A stretch of DNA of 64,000 nt from Salinimonas chungwhensis DSM 16280 (GTDB lineage: Bacteria; Pseudomonadota; Gammaproteobacteria; Enterobacterales; Alteromonadaceae), in the NCBI RefSeq assembly GCF_000378185.1, contig NZ_KB899382.1, positions 97,533 to 161,532 of the forward strand, given 5' to 3'. Numbering within the stretch: the first letter of the stretch is position 1; the number at the start of each line of letters is the position of its first letter. Positions 19,883 through 29,020 of the stretch are shown here, in pieces. A program made the position numbers and the translations under genes. The notes below the pieces were generated by a model that did not search any database, was not told the DNA's origin, and worked only from the letters and a program-made list of their open reading frames with translations.

Positions 19883-20642
19883 CTATTGGGTGTGACGGCA
19901 CTTTGGAAAGCTGGAACAACCTAAGAAGGAATTCCCTGCATTGATGCCACGCTTCGCTTGCCGTTCGACAAGCTCACTACCACACCTTGGGCACGTGGTC
20001 TGCTTTGTCGCTTCTACTTTCGGTTCTGTTTGCACATCATGGATAAGAGAAAGTAGTTCGGTTCCGTCAACGAGAGTTATTCGTTTGTCAGATGCGAAGT
20101 CGATTGCTTGCTGGGTGTACCGGCCTGAAGTAATAATAATGACCTTATCTGCATTACTTGCCGTGAGCACACCGAACATCTCACGTACCACGCTCACGCC
20201 TACTTTTTGCGCTTTCCACTGTTTACATTGCACAAGCGCCGACTCATCGCTTTTTCTCAACTCCAGGTCGATGCCACCGTCTGCACCGGACCCGCCTTCT
20301 GCCACTTGATAACCTTGTCTGCGATACGCTTCCGCGACTAACTCTTCAAAATTGCGCCAGTGCAGTTGTCGAATGCTCTCAATGTTCGTTTGGGCATCTA
20401 GTTGCCTGCCCTTGCGTCGTGAATTGAAAAACGACGCAAGGCGCGATGAGTACTATGAAAAGTGCGAAAAGCGGTGCAGGAACAGCAAAAGCCTTAAACA
20501 CCACATCAATAATCTGGTTTTCGGTTTCGATAGAGGGTAGTAAGTGGCCCATCACAATATAGGTGACTGCTGCCGTTACAACAGAAACCCACCACGGCGC
20601 TTGCAATAGAAGGTCGGCAAAAGAAGTGTTTTTCCTTGGCAT
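19883..20642 (-). pseudogene. Membrane-anchored Mrr-type restriction endonuclease, frameshifted
   Basis: Two frames together make one gene. ATG 20642 (MPRKNTSFADLLLQAPWW, ribosome site aaggatg) encodes two membrane segments and is open to about 20445. The remaining part continues in another frame: FFNSRRKGRQLDAQTN, then LHWRNFEELVAEAYRRQGY. The Mrr catalytic core follows, GGSGADGGIDLEL with VQCKQWK. The C-terminus is a topoisomerase-type zinc ribbon (CPRCGSELVERQ, then CSSFPKC). The shift lies near base 20445 in atcgcgccttgcgtcg. The nuclease half is intact but would not be made as one chain. A sequencing indel is an alternative. The family is DNA-cleaving and restricts modified or foreign DNA. 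Confidence 0.75.
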
Positions 20643-21025
20643 AATCAAACATCCTTGTTGAATAACCAAAGCATAGTAACCCAGCCGATATCGTCGTTGG
20701 GTATTGATTCCAGTCGTGTAGTATTGCCTAGTTTGAAGTGTTAATACCTGATAGAAAGGAGAGGTAAACATGGATGTGTTTATCGGTATGAAGTCACATA
20801 TATCGAAGTAACACGGGACAGTCACTCATTCTTTAAAAGAGGCCTTCAGGTGTTAAAAGTGCAGGCCGATGAACGGGTGTGGTTCACCTTACCCATGCCG
20901 CGGTAGGGTCCACGGCTTTATAGCAATCATTTTGTCATTGTTCATAAACCACGACTTACAAGGTTCTGGTCAAGGTAGAGCAAAGCGAGTGAACAGCGAA
21001 CCAATAACCAGATGCGCGGGTTTAA
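20643..21025. other. Intergenic region
   Basis: This 380-base gap contains no supported gene. A short frame continuing upstream of the endonuclease start has no ribosome site. Around 20896-20922 an imperfect GC inverted repeat (ccatgccgcgg / ccacggc) may act as a terminator. Confidence 0.3.
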
Positions 21026-22156
21026 CTACGTAGTTGCCCGTATGCTTTGATAATACGCTAACGCCATTTCGACCAGGCGGCTTTTTTTGCGGCGAAACTC
21101 AAATAACAACGCACCTTGTTGATAAAGTGAATCAAGTGCTACATCCGCGTGAAGATACATGACGACACCACGATCGTAGCATTCATCAACCAGACTGATA
21201 AAGCGGCGGACGGCGTCATCATTCACGCCCAAAGAAACCTGCCGTTCACCCGTTGCCCCGCCATCCTCGCTCACATCTTCCGTTCCTCTTGCTTTTATAT
21301 GTTCGTAAGGTTCGCTACTTAATTGTGGAATATTGGAAAGCATCAGGGTTGGGAAGCGTTCTGCCAGCTCAATGTAATCGACGGTTGAGCGTGCTCCCTC
21401 GCATAACTCATGAAAATCAAACCACACTACCGATCGAGAACGTTTAACAACAGGAATTTCTCGCCGGTAAACAGAAATAGGTTCTTTGCTTACTGAGGTA
21501 CTTTGCGTTTGTTGTTTAAATAACTGCTCGACTGGCGCAGGGTTGGCAACAAAATAAATTGGATTGTGAAACTGATGTCGATAACGATGATCACTACTTC
21601 CGTCCAAATGAATACCCTGCATATTTTTTTGCAACAGTACTATAGCAGGTTCAAAGCGTACCCTTTGTAACTGCTTTTGAAACAGGTCATTTATCGCGAT
21701 GTTCGACGTTGCCACCATTACCACACCTTCCTCGAATAGTGCTTCCAGAAAGCCGCGCAATAGCATAGCATCACCAATATCGGATACAAAAAATTCATCA
21801 AAACACAATACCCGGCACTCGCCAGCCAACTGTTTTGCAATGTTTTTAAGCGGGTCTGCCTGGCCGGACGACAAATTCAGTTCTTTATGCAGGCGCGCCA
21901 TAAAACGGTGGAAGTGAAGACGAAGCGCCACGCCCTCCGGTAAGGAAGAATAAAAAAGATCCATCAAAAACGTTTTACCGCGACCGACACTACCCCACAT
22001 GTAAACACCCAACTTATGGGACGACCGACGGTTATCAGTCTCGCTCAATCGGTGGTAAAGGTGATCTAACGCTGCCAGGGCATCTTGCTGATTGTGGTCA
22101 AGGGTAATCTCATTTTTTTGTATTTTCTCTTGGTAGCGTTCGAGAGGTGATGGCAT
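21026..22156 (-). CDS. zapE: Cell division ATPase ZapE (AFG1/LACE1 family, 376 aa)
   Basis: ZapE is a P-loop ATPase that associates with the Z-ring and influences division under stress. Walker A is GSVGRGKTFLMDLFY and Walker B is RVLCFDEFFVSDIGDA. Sensor-like MVATSNIAINDLF follows, and near the end the family block WFDFHELCEGARSTVDYIELA. The length matches the family. The start at ATG 22156 gives the standard N-terminus (PSPLERYQEKI). Cytoplasmic. In many gammaproteobacteria it lies beside ribosomal protein genes; here it is flanked by a nuclease cluster and bacteriocin-like genes. Confidence 0.95.
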   Translation of the reverse strand: MPSPLERYQEKIQKNEITLDHNQQDALAALDHLYHRLSETDNRRSSHKLGVYMWGSVGRGKTFLMDLFYSSLPEGVALRLHFHRFMARLHKELNLSSGQADPLKNIAKQLAGECRVLCFDEFFVSDIGDAMLLRGFLEALFEEGVVMVATSNIAINDLFQKQLQRVRFEPAIVLLQKNMQGIHLDGSSDHRYRHQFHNPIYFVANPAPVEQLFKQQTQSTSVSKEPISVYRREIPVVKRSRSVVWFDFHELCEGARSTVDYIELAERFPTLMLSNIPQLSSEPYEHIKARGTEDVSEDGGATGERQVSLGVNDDAVRRFISLVDECYDRGVVMYLHADVALDSLYQQGALLFEFRRKKSRLVEMALAYYQSIRATT

Positions 22157-22711
22157 TTAACTGACAGATTGGTTGAAAGTGCCGCCCATGTTACTCCGCG
22201 AGTAGGTTTGAAAGAAACCATAAAGTGAATTGCGACTGATTTCTCAGGGATCACGTTAAGTATATTCATTTTCGTTTATGGCGTAAAAAAGCCTGAAACC
22301 GTTTCGATTAAACAGGAGAAAGGTGCTGACAAAATAATCGGCAAGGCCACCCCTCAATGCTAAATAAGGTAGAGAAAGTGACTGTCCTATAGAGGTTCCT
22401 CAGCCTGAAATAGCAACCTGTCTTCCTATCGGTGCCGACGATGTTCATGACAGCTGCCCATTTGCTTATCGTTGCTCCAAAATAATGTTCTGCGTACACA
22501 GCGAGACACACAGTGGTAGTAAGGGGTATTGATAGATTTAAAAGGTACTTACAGGGTCTGGGCATGAAGTTAGACAAAGTGTAGTTGGATTTTTCAATTG
22601 AGCAGGAGTTAGCTCAGAATCTAACTGTACATCAGCAGAGGAAGAAACTATGCTACTTGTCCTGAGGCCAATTAACGGGCGAACGGCGCACATAAAATGT
22701 GAATGTTGGGT
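22157..22711. other. Intergenic region
   Basis: These 555 bases show no gene I can support. An 89-residue minus-strand frame at 22308-22577 has unusual composition (many Cys/Arg/Leu) and no ribosome site. The sequence may hold the 3' region of the downstream membrane protein transcript. Confidence 0.3.
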
Positions 22712-23011
22712 TCAGCGCCTAACTTGGGCAAGTGTGGTGAACGGAAAGCCAAGTCGCGCTGTACACATGCAAACACTGTAACCTAAAAAAAGCTTCAAGT
22801 AGTTGTGAATGTCAGTAGTTAAAAGTTCATCGAAAAGGAGCCAGGCGGGCACACCCAAAATACACGTTGCGAGCACAGCTGAAAAAATGCTGACGGTTAA
22901 CGTAGTGCCACAGGTTTGGCACGTAATTGTATCTTGTACTAATAGCTTCTTTTTCGCGGGCAGCCCGATATTATTTTTGCAACAAGGACAATGACTCTCA
23001 TTTATACGCAT
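22712..23011 (-). CDS. Zinc-ribbon two-TM small membrane protein (99 aa)
   Basis: ATG 23011 follows ggag by about eight bases. The N-terminus has two cysteine pairs (CPCC and CQTC) forming a likely zinc ribbon. A first membrane segment follows (SIFSAVLATCILGVPAWLL), then a second (YLKLFLGYSVCMCTARLGF). It lies 49 bases after a GG-leader peptide gene, with a GC hairpin in between. That position suggests an immunity protein for the peptide, which is inference from context only. Confidence 0.6.
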   Translation of the reverse strand: MRINESHCPCCKNNIGLPAKKKLLVQDTITCQTCGTTLTVSIFSAVLATCILGVPAWLLFDELLTTDIHNYLKLFLGYSVCMCTARLGFPFTTLAQVRR

Positions 23012-23029
23012 TGTTAGGCTCCAAATATG

Positions 23030-23053
23030 AGCGCACGACCAAAGCCGTGCGCT
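23030..23053 (-). terminator. GC hairpin between GG peptide gene and membrane protein gene
   Basis: The arms agcgcacg (23030-23037) and cgtgcgct (23046-23053) pair perfectly over eight bases with an eight-base loop. There is no long T tract, so partial attenuation or mRNA stabilisation fits better than complete termination. Confidence 0.6.
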
Positions 23054-23060
23054 ATTTCAG

Positions 23061-23234
23061 CTAGGGAATCACTGACTTGGCGCCGTCGTACAAGGCTCCG
23101 CCAGCCATAGCTTGTGAAACAAACCGTACAGTTCTATACGAACGATAAGCCCATACTGCTCCCACACCTACCCAGTAAAGCGCGACTATTCCGCCACTAA
23201 TATCATTCATTTCCTCAACAGCTAGTTCTCTCAT
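23061..23234 (-). CDS. Double-glycine leader peptide, bacteriocin-like (57 aa)
   Basis: This small gene is easily missed. The start is ATG 23234, and the product begins MRELAVEEMNDISGG, a textbook GG leader with hydrophobic residues at the expected spacing and a GG cleavage site. The 42-residue core starts IVALYWVGVGAVWAYRSYR and contains AMAGGALYDGAK. It should be cleaved and exported by a peptidase-containing ABC transporter, which is not in this window. A zinc-ribbon membrane protein gene follows on the same strand. Confidence 0.72.
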   Translation of the reverse strand: MRELAVEEMNDISGGIVALYWVGVGAVWAYRSYRTVRFVSQAMAGGALYDGAKSVIP

Positions 23235-23673
23235 TTCATATCCCTATTCATTAAAACTCCATGGGCCGCTAACTATATATTTATTAGCGAAATAAAATTT
23301 ACTGAAGCTTAGGTATAATGTAACTGAACTATTGTTCAATATTTTGATTTTGGTTAATTCTGGTGCTAAATCGTACGACAACTATAGCTGTCGTTTGGAA
23401 CTCCAGTCTTTCACCAGGAAGTTGTCTACTTCGTAAACCAAGCTTTTTTGCATTGAGAAGGTGAAACACGGCCTGTATAAGAACCCCGTTTTCTGGAATT
23501 GTAAAAATCTCCATAAAATTCCAAACAGTGATGCTGATTATCAAACCAGGGAAGGTTCACAGTAATTAGCCTTCAACGCACGAGAAGAACTCAGTCGAAA
23601 AGAACATCTTTAGTTGACGGTACACAAAAAATTAACATAGTATTGTAATATAATATCATGTTTAGGTTTGTTT
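23235..23673. other. Intergenic region upstream of beta-glucuronidase
   Basis: This 440-base gap separates the GG peptide gene (minus) from the glycosidase (plus). It is AT-rich close to the glycosidase start (taatataatatcatg). A 71-residue minus frame at 23329-23544 lacks any start signal and was not accepted. Confidence 0.35.
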
Positions 23674-25527
23674 ATGAAAATGCTACGAATAGTCCTACAT
23701 TGCTTATTCTTTACCTCTCTTTGTTTCTTTTCTATCGTGGCTTCGGCTACCAGTACATTGAACAGTGTTTACAGTCGAGATACCACCAGCTTAAACGGGG
23801 AGTGGCAATATATCGTCGATCCCTACAAAACCGGATTTTATGACTACCGTTTCAAGGAGATGTCGGAGGATAATCCGGCCGCTTACTGGAACATCAATAC
23901 CTCGACCGACAAATCAAAGCTTATAGAGCACGGCTATAGTGATAGCAATACGCTGCAGGTTCCCGGTGACTGGAATTCTCAGGAAGAAAAGTTTTTATAT
24001 TATGAAGGCACGGTGTGGTATAAAAAATCTTTCGACTACGAAAAAAAGCATCAGGATAACCTGCTATTTGTTTACTTCGCAGCGGTAAACTATGAGGCCG
24101 ATGTTTACCTGAACGGTGAGAAACTTGGCAACCACGTGGGTGGCTTTACCCCATTTCAGTTTGCTATCCCGTCATCTCTGTTGCGTTCTAAAGACAACCA
24201 TCTAGTAGTAAAAGTTGATAATGAACGAGCTAAAGATGCTGTACCGACAGTTAATACAGACTGGTGGAATTACGGCGGCATTACCCGTGATGTAATGCTG
24301 GTCGAAACGCCTTCTACCTATATTCAGAGTTACGAATTAAAACTTGAGCCTACTGACGAAACTGGCGCTCAACGTCGTAACGCGACTATTAGCGGGCAGG
24401 TCAGCCTGGGTAATGCCAAAAAACAAGAGCAGGTTACTATCCGAATTCCTGAGTTGAATTTAACTAAAAAAGTAAATTATCAAGGCGAAAATACGGCGTT
24501 TGAATTTTCCGTCCCTCACTTAACATTATGGTCAGATACGAACCCAAAACGCTACGAAGTGGCAATCGAAACCCAATATGAAACTATTAAAGATAAAATT
24601 GGCTTTCGCACCATTGAGGTGGTGGGAAATAAGATTTTGCTTAATGGCGAACCTATTTTCTTACGTGGTATCTGCCTGCATGAAGAAATTGCACCAGAGA
24701 TCCGCCGGGCGAATTCCCCGGAAGACGCAGAGTTTCTGCTAGGGGCCGCCGAAGAGTTAAACGTCAACTTTGTGCGTTTGGCACACTATCCTCACAATGA
24801 ACATATCGTGCGAAAAGCTGACGAAATGGGTTTGTTGGTGTGGTCCGAAATTCCGGTTTACTGGACGATCGATTTTAGCAGTGAAGCCGTGTTAAATAAT
24901 GCAAAAAATCAGTTACGTGAGATGATATCGCGTGACCAAAATAGAGCCAGCGTTATTGTATGGTCAGTAGGAAACGAAACACCCGTTTCAGACACACGCA
25001 CGACCTTCATGAAAGCACTGATTGATGAGGCTAGGGCACTGGACGACAGTCGTTTAATTTCCGCAGCTCTGGAAGTGCATTACAACGAAGGTATGAATAC
25101 TATAAATGATCCTCTTGGCGAGTTTACCGATGTAGTCTCAGTTAACGAATATCTGGGATGGTATGTTGGGCTACCCGAAGATACCCGTACCGCAAAATGG
25201 GAATCAGTGTACGATAAACCATTGTTGATCAGCGAAACCGGTGCTGGCGCCAAGCAAGGCTTTCATGCTGATAAGCAAACTCGTTGGAGTGAGGAATTCC
25301 AGGCAGCCTACTACCGAGGTCAGATCGCTATGATGGAAGAGATGCCCGAAGGCTTCAGTGGTATCACGCCCTGGGTGCTTTTTGACTTTCGTTCACCGAA
25401 AAGGAACCACCCAGGCATACAGGAGGGCTGGAATAGAAAAGGACTGATTAGTAACGAAGGTGAGAAAAAGCAGGCATTTCAGATTCTAAAAAATTATTAC
25501 GATCGCATCGAGAAGGCTTCTGAATAA
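23674..25527 (+). CDS. Secreted glycoside hydrolase family 2, beta-glucuronidase-like (617 aa)
   Basis: The start is ATG 23674, giving a signal peptide (MKMLRIVLHCLFF...VASA). The GH2 sugar-binding jelly roll follows (LNGEWQYIVDPYKTGFYD, YEADVYLNGEKLGNHVGGF), then an Ig-like domain and a TIM barrel from about residue 310. The acid/base glutamate is in VIVWSVGNETP and the nucleophile in LLISETGAGAK. WNRKGLISN carries the N-x-K motif that in beta-glucuronidases contacts the substrate carboxylate. It therefore probably removes glucuronate residues from polysaccharide fragments in the periplasm. No polysaccharide-utilisation genes are adjacent. An in-frame TTG at 23668 is a less likely start. Confidence 0.88.
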   Translation: MKMLRIVLHCLFFTSLCFFSIVASATSTLNSVYSRDTTSLNGEWQYIVDPYKTGFYDYRFKEMSEDNPAAYWNINTSTDKSKLIEHGYSDSNTLQVPGDWNSQEEKFLYYEGTVWYKKSFDYEKKHQDNLLFVYFAAVNYEADVYLNGEKLGNHVGGFTPFQFAIPSSLLRSKDNHLVVKVDNERAKDAVPTVNTDWWNYGGITRDVMLVETPSTYIQSYELKLEPTDETGAQRRNATISGQVSLGNAKKQEQVTIRIPELNLTKKVNYQGENTAFEFSVPHLTLWSDTNPKRYEVAIETQYETIKDKIGFRTIEVVGNKILLNGEPIFLRGICLHEEIAPEIRRANSPEDAEFLLGAAEELNVNFVRLAHYPHNEHIVRKADEMGLLVWSEIPVYWTIDFSSEAVLNNAKNQLREMISRDQNRASVIVWSVGNETPVSDTRTTFMKALIDEARALDDSRLISAALEVHYNEGMNTINDPLGEFTDVVSVNEYLGWYVGLPEDTRTAKWESVYDKPLLISETGAGAKQGFHADKQTRWSEEFQAAYYRGQIAMMEEMPEGFSGITPWVLFDFRSPKRNHPGIQEGWNRKGLISNEGEKKQAFQILKNYYDRIEKASE

Positions 25528-25557
25528 ATTAGAATAAAAATCGAAGGTTTATCCATA

Positions 25558-25603
25558 CAATAAAGGCAGCTTAAGGTAAATATTTCCTTAGCTGCCTTTA
25601 TTG
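25558..25603 (+). terminator. Strong intrinsic terminator after beta-glucuronidase
   Basis: Arms of 18 bases (caataaaggcagct... and ...agctgcctttattg) pair with one bulge around a short AT loop, with A/T tracts on both sides. It is the clearest terminator in the window. Confidence 0.88.
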
Positions 25604-25997
25604 TAAATTACATTCAAAATGTATCGGTTTTGTATTTTCACGCCTAATATATTAGTGGGAGAGGTCAAATAAGAATCACATTGTTTGCGGACGCTTACCG
25701 ACAAATTCTCGTAGTCTGCAATAGTCACGGTTTCATGCAAATACCGGGCGGGCACGTAACTTCCCCGTCCTGAAAATTATTTGATCTCATATCCGCTTGT
25801 TAATGCGCGGTTTTCTCATCACCTAACCAAGAGTGGTGTATTTATCTGAATATGTAACTGCGCCTATTTTTTTCTGTTACTGAGGACAGGTGAAATATAT
25901 CTTCAAGGCATATTAATATAACCCTGATGGCTTCAGTCAAAATGTGTCATCAGCGATCTAAGTTTCATTGTCTTTTAAATTATTAATGGATATTTAT
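25604..25997. other. Intergenic region upstream of a GG peptide gene
   Basis: This gap of about 390 bases has no coding frame I can support. Its last 150 bases are AT-rich and probably carry the promoter of the following peptide gene. Confidence 0.3.
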
Positions 25998-26261
25998 ATG
26001 TTTAGGGAAAAAAGCGAACAGTGTGGTTTAACTAACAATAGAAATAACAGCATTTCATTCAAAGTTTTGGATGATGATGGCGTTGCAGCAGTTAGCGGTG
26101 GCATTAGTCAATCAACTCAAATTGCCTCACAAATGGCATTCGTTGGTAGCGGAATTGGACTTTACGCTGCGGGGATCGCGCTTGCCCCATTTGGTGCGGC
26201 GCTATTTGTAGGTACTAGTCTCGCCCTCACAGGCTCATACTTGTATCACAACTGGCCATAA
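25998..26261 (+). CDS. Double-glycine leader peptide, bacteriocin-like (about 87 aa)
   Basis: The leader ends FKVLDDDGVAAVSGG, a GG cleavage site preceded by an acidic helix. The core ISQSTQIASQMAFVGSGIGL is followed by Ala/Gly-rich segments (AAGIALAPFGAALFVG) that would form amphipathic or membrane-spanning helices. I use ATG 25998 because ggat lies six bases upstream. ATG 25986 is also in frame. The leader is longer than usual, about 35 residues. A 47-residue membrane protein gene follows beyond a hairpin. Confidence 0.65.
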   Translation: MFREKSEQCGLTNNRNNSISFKVLDDDGVAAVSGGISQSTQIASQMAFVGSGIGLYAAGIALAPFGAALFVGTSLALTGSYLYHNWP

Positions 26262-26285
26262 TTATTCATAAGCGCTCATGCTAGT

Positions 26286-26309
26286 TACCCGTTTCTCACG
26301 AAGCGGGTA
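26286..26309 (+). terminator. Hairpin between GG peptide gene and small membrane gene
   Basis: The arms tacccg (26286-26291) and cgggta (26304-26309) pair around a 12-base loop. It occupies the same place as hairpins after the other GG peptide genes. Confidence 0.5.
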
Positions 26310-26327
26310 CATGAAAAGGAACCAACA

Positions 26328-26471
26328 GTGATTTTTAAGGAAGATGTTCAGTGCGTTGATTTTTCGAATCGGGATATAAAGCGCGCTTTTGTATCTGGGC
26401 TGATGATTGGCGTGTCTGGAGTTTTTATTCTGCTAGGTATAAAAGAGATGATAGTTTTGATACTTAGCTAA
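26328..26471 (+). CDS. Small single-TM protein, possible immunity peptide (47 aa)
   Basis: GTG 26328 lies seven bases after the strong site aaaagga. The first 20 residues are charged (VIFKEDVQCVDFSNRDIKRA). The rest is one or two hydrophobic stretches (FVSGLMIGVSGVFILLGIK and MIVLIL). Its size, membrane segment and position 66 bases after the peptide gene fit a bacteriocin immunity protein. No family was recognised. Confidence 0.5.
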   Translation: MIFKEDVQCVDFSNRDIKRAFVSGLMIGVSGVFILLGIKEMIVLILS

Positions 26472-26784
26472 TAACATGTGTCATGTTTACGTAAACTGCT
26501 AATTTTTGTCAACAGCAGCGTATATGCAAAACATCAATTAGGCGGTGGATTTTGGATGAGAAAGTGTCTTTTAGTGCCAAGCGGTGTAAATGATTTGGTG
26601 GAGTGGATAGCAAGAAACCGTGTAGGATTACGCTGAGTATTAATTTACATTTTTCTTGCGCTGCACCATTAGCTTTTTAAAGCTGAGGTGGCTTTAAATT
26701 CCGTTTCGATTCCGGAAGTCAATACACGTCGTTCAGCATGCTTATAACCTGAAAAGGCTCGAAGCAGGTTGCATAAACTCCAGA

Positions 26785-26927
26785 CACAAAAAAACCGACC
26801 TACGTAGGCTTATTTGTCTCTTTCCTGTAGACTTGAAAAGAGTGGTACCAGTGGGCGGACTTTAGGTTGGTCGCCACGCGATGGGCCGACACTCGGACGC
26901 CACGCCCGAAGGCAACGGATTTTGAAA
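26785..26927 (-). repeat. Attachment-type repeat A: terminator plus interrupted tRNA-Leu(CAA) 3' half
   Basis: Read on the minus strand, 26927-26843 begins in the anticodon loop (TTCAAAA) of a tRNA-Leu, runs through the variable arm and ends in ACTGGTACCA. A 35-base insertion replaces four bases of the T-arm. The insertion contains the sequence gggccgacactcgga that recurs at the other two copies. The tRNA terminator (accgacctacgtaggct) lies at 26785-26812. It is the left-most copy of three and probably the oldest attachment scar. Confidence 0.8.
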
Positions 26928-26982
26928 CGAAAGTGTATATTTTAATTTTCGAAAATCAATAGCTTGTAAGTTAAAAAGAACA

Positions 26983-27000
26983 CTTTTCAAATACTTTGCA
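26983..27000 (+). promoter_or_regulatory. Paired heptamers near attachment repeat A
   Basis: cttttca and ctttgca are separated by four bases, and the first begins 56 bases after the end of the tRNA repeat. The same pair at the same distance occurs at the other two copies, suggesting integrase or excisionase arm sites. Confidence 0.6.
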
Positions 27001-27085
27001 AGCAGAAATGATTTCCTTTTCGTTAAAATCTTTCTATCCGGTTAGGGGGCCTTGGATAGTTTCCACACTAATTCTTCGGTTTTTC

Positions 27086-27623
27086 TCAAGTGTAAGGCTT
27101 CATGGCATCAACAACCTCTGTGTGAGTTAACGCGTTAGTAAAATCAGAGGTGAGTTTGAATACTAACCCTGTAAAGACTTCTAATGCTTGACGCTTGGTG
27201 TAGCCAGCACTTAAAGATTCATTTAATTTGTCGTCACCCATATGCCCTCGGTTGTCTAGAAGAGCTTTAGTAAAATCATGAAGTGCTTGAAGCTTAGTAT
27301 CAGGTAATGCAGTGCCATTTCGCAATGCATCAATCGCTTCATCAGGTATTTTTGATGACTTCATCATCTACGTATGGCCTGGAACACAATAGCGACAATT
27401 ACTTTCAAAGTTTGATGTCATAAAAACCACTTGCTGCTCAATTGGACTCAGCGTTGTGTCTCTCATGAATGCTGTAAATGTGTCGTTGTAACGCTTTATA
27501 GTTTACCGGTGCTTCAGGCAAAATTTTTTGCAGATTGGGGGTCATTCCAAAACCGGCTAAAGATTGCTTCATCAAAGGTTTTGATTCTTTCGGGGCCGTA
27601 TCAGGCTCGAAATATGTAAACAT
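27086..27623 (-). pseudogene. Carboxymuconolactone decarboxylase (AhpD-like) family gene, decayed
   Basis: The protein can be followed through two frames. MFTYFEPDTAPKESKPLMKQ starts at 27623. The frame shifts near QTFTAFMRDTTLSP. The CxxC redox motif of the family is in ESNCRYCVPGH, directly followed by an in-frame TAG near 27369. The C-terminal part (KLQALHDFTKALLDNRGH) is intact. With one frameshift and one nonsense codon it cannot make full-length protein. A GST remnant lies directly upstream on the same strand, as in a small oxidative-stress operon. Confidence 0.7.
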
Positions 27624-27634
27624 AAATATTCTCT

Positions 27635-27805
27635 CTACTTTTTCACGTCAGTCTTAAAACGTTCTGCGTTTTCACGCTCTTGAGCTTCCACATCGCCTTT
27701 ACCAAAGAAAGCCCAGAATTGCTTTGGAATTTCAAGAGCACGCTGTGTGGAGGGCCTCTCGTCAATTCTATCGAACCATGCTTGCAAGTCAGGCCTTACC
27801 AATTG
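27635..27805 (-). pseudogene. C-terminal remnant of a glutathione S-transferase
   Basis: The open frame reads RPDLQAWFDRIDERPSTQRA, then LEIPKQFWAFFGKGDVEAQE, which is the end of a bacterial GST. Everything before it is missing, so only about 55 residues remain. The stop lies 12 bases before the decayed CMD-family gene. Confidence 0.6.
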
Positions 27806-27929
27806 TTACACTTTCCGGTTTCCAGTTGCATTTATTCATCTTGTGCTCAAATAAAGCTTATTATATTGTGCACTCGTTTTTAGAAGCATCAAATAGATAA
27901 CGGTATTAGCAATATAAAAAGGATTTATT

Positions 27930-28751
27930 ATGTTTGTTACTCGTACAGCCCTTTGCGTCCTCGCCCTAGCTACTCCTTCAGTTTTTGCCGAAACTAAGCC
28001 AATTAACCATGAAGTCAGCATTGGTTTCTCTGATGTCAGAGATGCAGACGATAATTTTATTGGTGCCAGCTATCGTCATTATTTTGATACGGTTAAAATC
28101 GGCGAGCAGGCTTATGCAATAAGTCCATACCTTCAGCGCAGCAACAACGTATCGGTAGACTATTTCGGCATTGATAATATCGACCAGTTTAATGTTACTG
28201 GGGAATGGTTTTCACAAGACGATTTAGTGGTAAGAGGCCGTTACGGAAGAACGACTGATGACTATAGAAATTACGATTCTACAGTACAGCGATTTGGAGT
28301 TGATGTCTCAAAGTTTGTTTCTGAAAATTGGGAAGTGGGAGCAGGCGTAGACTATTTCGATCTCGATTCAAGTTTCAAATCGTTTGATGGTGGAAGCGAT
28401 GTGCAACGTTTTGGTGACTCTGAATTCAGCGCAAGTGTATTCGCTCGCTTTACAAGTTTCGGTTTCAACCCTTCTAGCTTTAAACCTGGATGGGATATTA
28501 AGCTTAAAGGCACTCACTTTGATGATGAGCTTACGTTAGAAATAGATGCTGATTACTATTTCAAAGCTAATTGGAGTGTGGGCGTTATGGCAATACATGA
28601 GAACAATGACCGTTTTGGGTCTGAAAACGTCATAGAGCTGGGTACTAACTATTGGTTTAATGCGCATTCATCAATTCGTTTTGGGGCTGGTGTTAATACC
28701 GATGAAGGCACACTGGGCTCATTAACGCTATTAGGTACATTTAGATTTTAA
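27930..28751 (+). CDS. Outer-membrane beta-barrel protein, putative porin (273 aa)
   Basis: It starts at ATG 27930 after aaaagga, with a signal peptide ending SVFA. The mature protein shows alternating strands with aromatic girdles (WFSQDDLVVRGRYGRT, WEVGAGVDYFDLDSSF, WDIKLKGTHFDDEL) and ends in phenylalanine (LLGTFRF), the C-terminal signal for barrel assembly. I count about 12 strands. The substrate is unknown. A hairpin follows the stop. Confidence 0.75.
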   Translation: MFVTRTALCVLALATPSVFAETKPINHEVSIGFSDVRDADDNFIGASYRHYFDTVKIGEQAYAISPYLQRSNNVSVDYFGIDNIDQFNVTGEWFSQDDLVVRGRYGRTTDDYRNYDSTVQRFGVDVSKFVSENWEVGAGVDYFDLDSSFKSFDGGSDVQRFGDSEFSASVFARFTSFGFNPSSFKPGWDIKLKGTHFDDELTLEIDADYYFKANWSVGVMAIHENNDRFGSENVIELGTNYWFNAHSSIRFGAGVNTDEGTLGSLTLLGTFRF

Positions 28752-28776
28752 GCCTCACGAATTATTTTTCCTTCCT

Positions 28777-28803
28777 AAAGCCTCGCTAATGCGGGGCCTT
28801 TTA
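28777..28803 (+). terminator. Terminator after the beta-barrel gene
   Basis: aaagcctcgc and gcggggcctttt form a GC-rich hairpin with a T-rich 3' side, 25 bases after the stop codon. Confidence 0.7.
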
Positions 28804-28826
28804 TTGCCATCCGTCCTCCAGAACGT

Positions 28827-29020
28827 TGTAGTGGCATAGTGAATTTGGCCACCTAATTAGAGCTGCTATGATAGCAGCATAACAATGTTAGGTGACAAAA
28901 TGGCTAAGAAGAAAGGCCCGAATTTCAGTTCAGAATTCAGACTCGAAACAGCACTATTGGTGGTCGATCAAGGTTATTCACAAAAAGAAGCGGCCGATGC
29001 GATGGGTATCGGGTACTCCA
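28827..29020 (+). mobile_element. Left end of an IS3-family element, truncated
   Basis: The end sequence tgtagtgg is shared with the intact IS3 element at 61232. Inside, ATG 28900 begins an orfA N-terminus (FSSEFRLETALLVVDQGYSQ, then KEAADAMGIGYST) with the helix-turn-helix typical of IS3 OrfA. The sequence switches near 29020 to an unrelated adhesin gene, so the rest of the element was lost by deletion or recombination. Confidence 0.7.

Noticed and set aside
22308..22577. 89-residue minus-strand frame
   Set aside because: No start signal and unusual residue composition; no membrane, leader or domain pattern that would argue for a gene.
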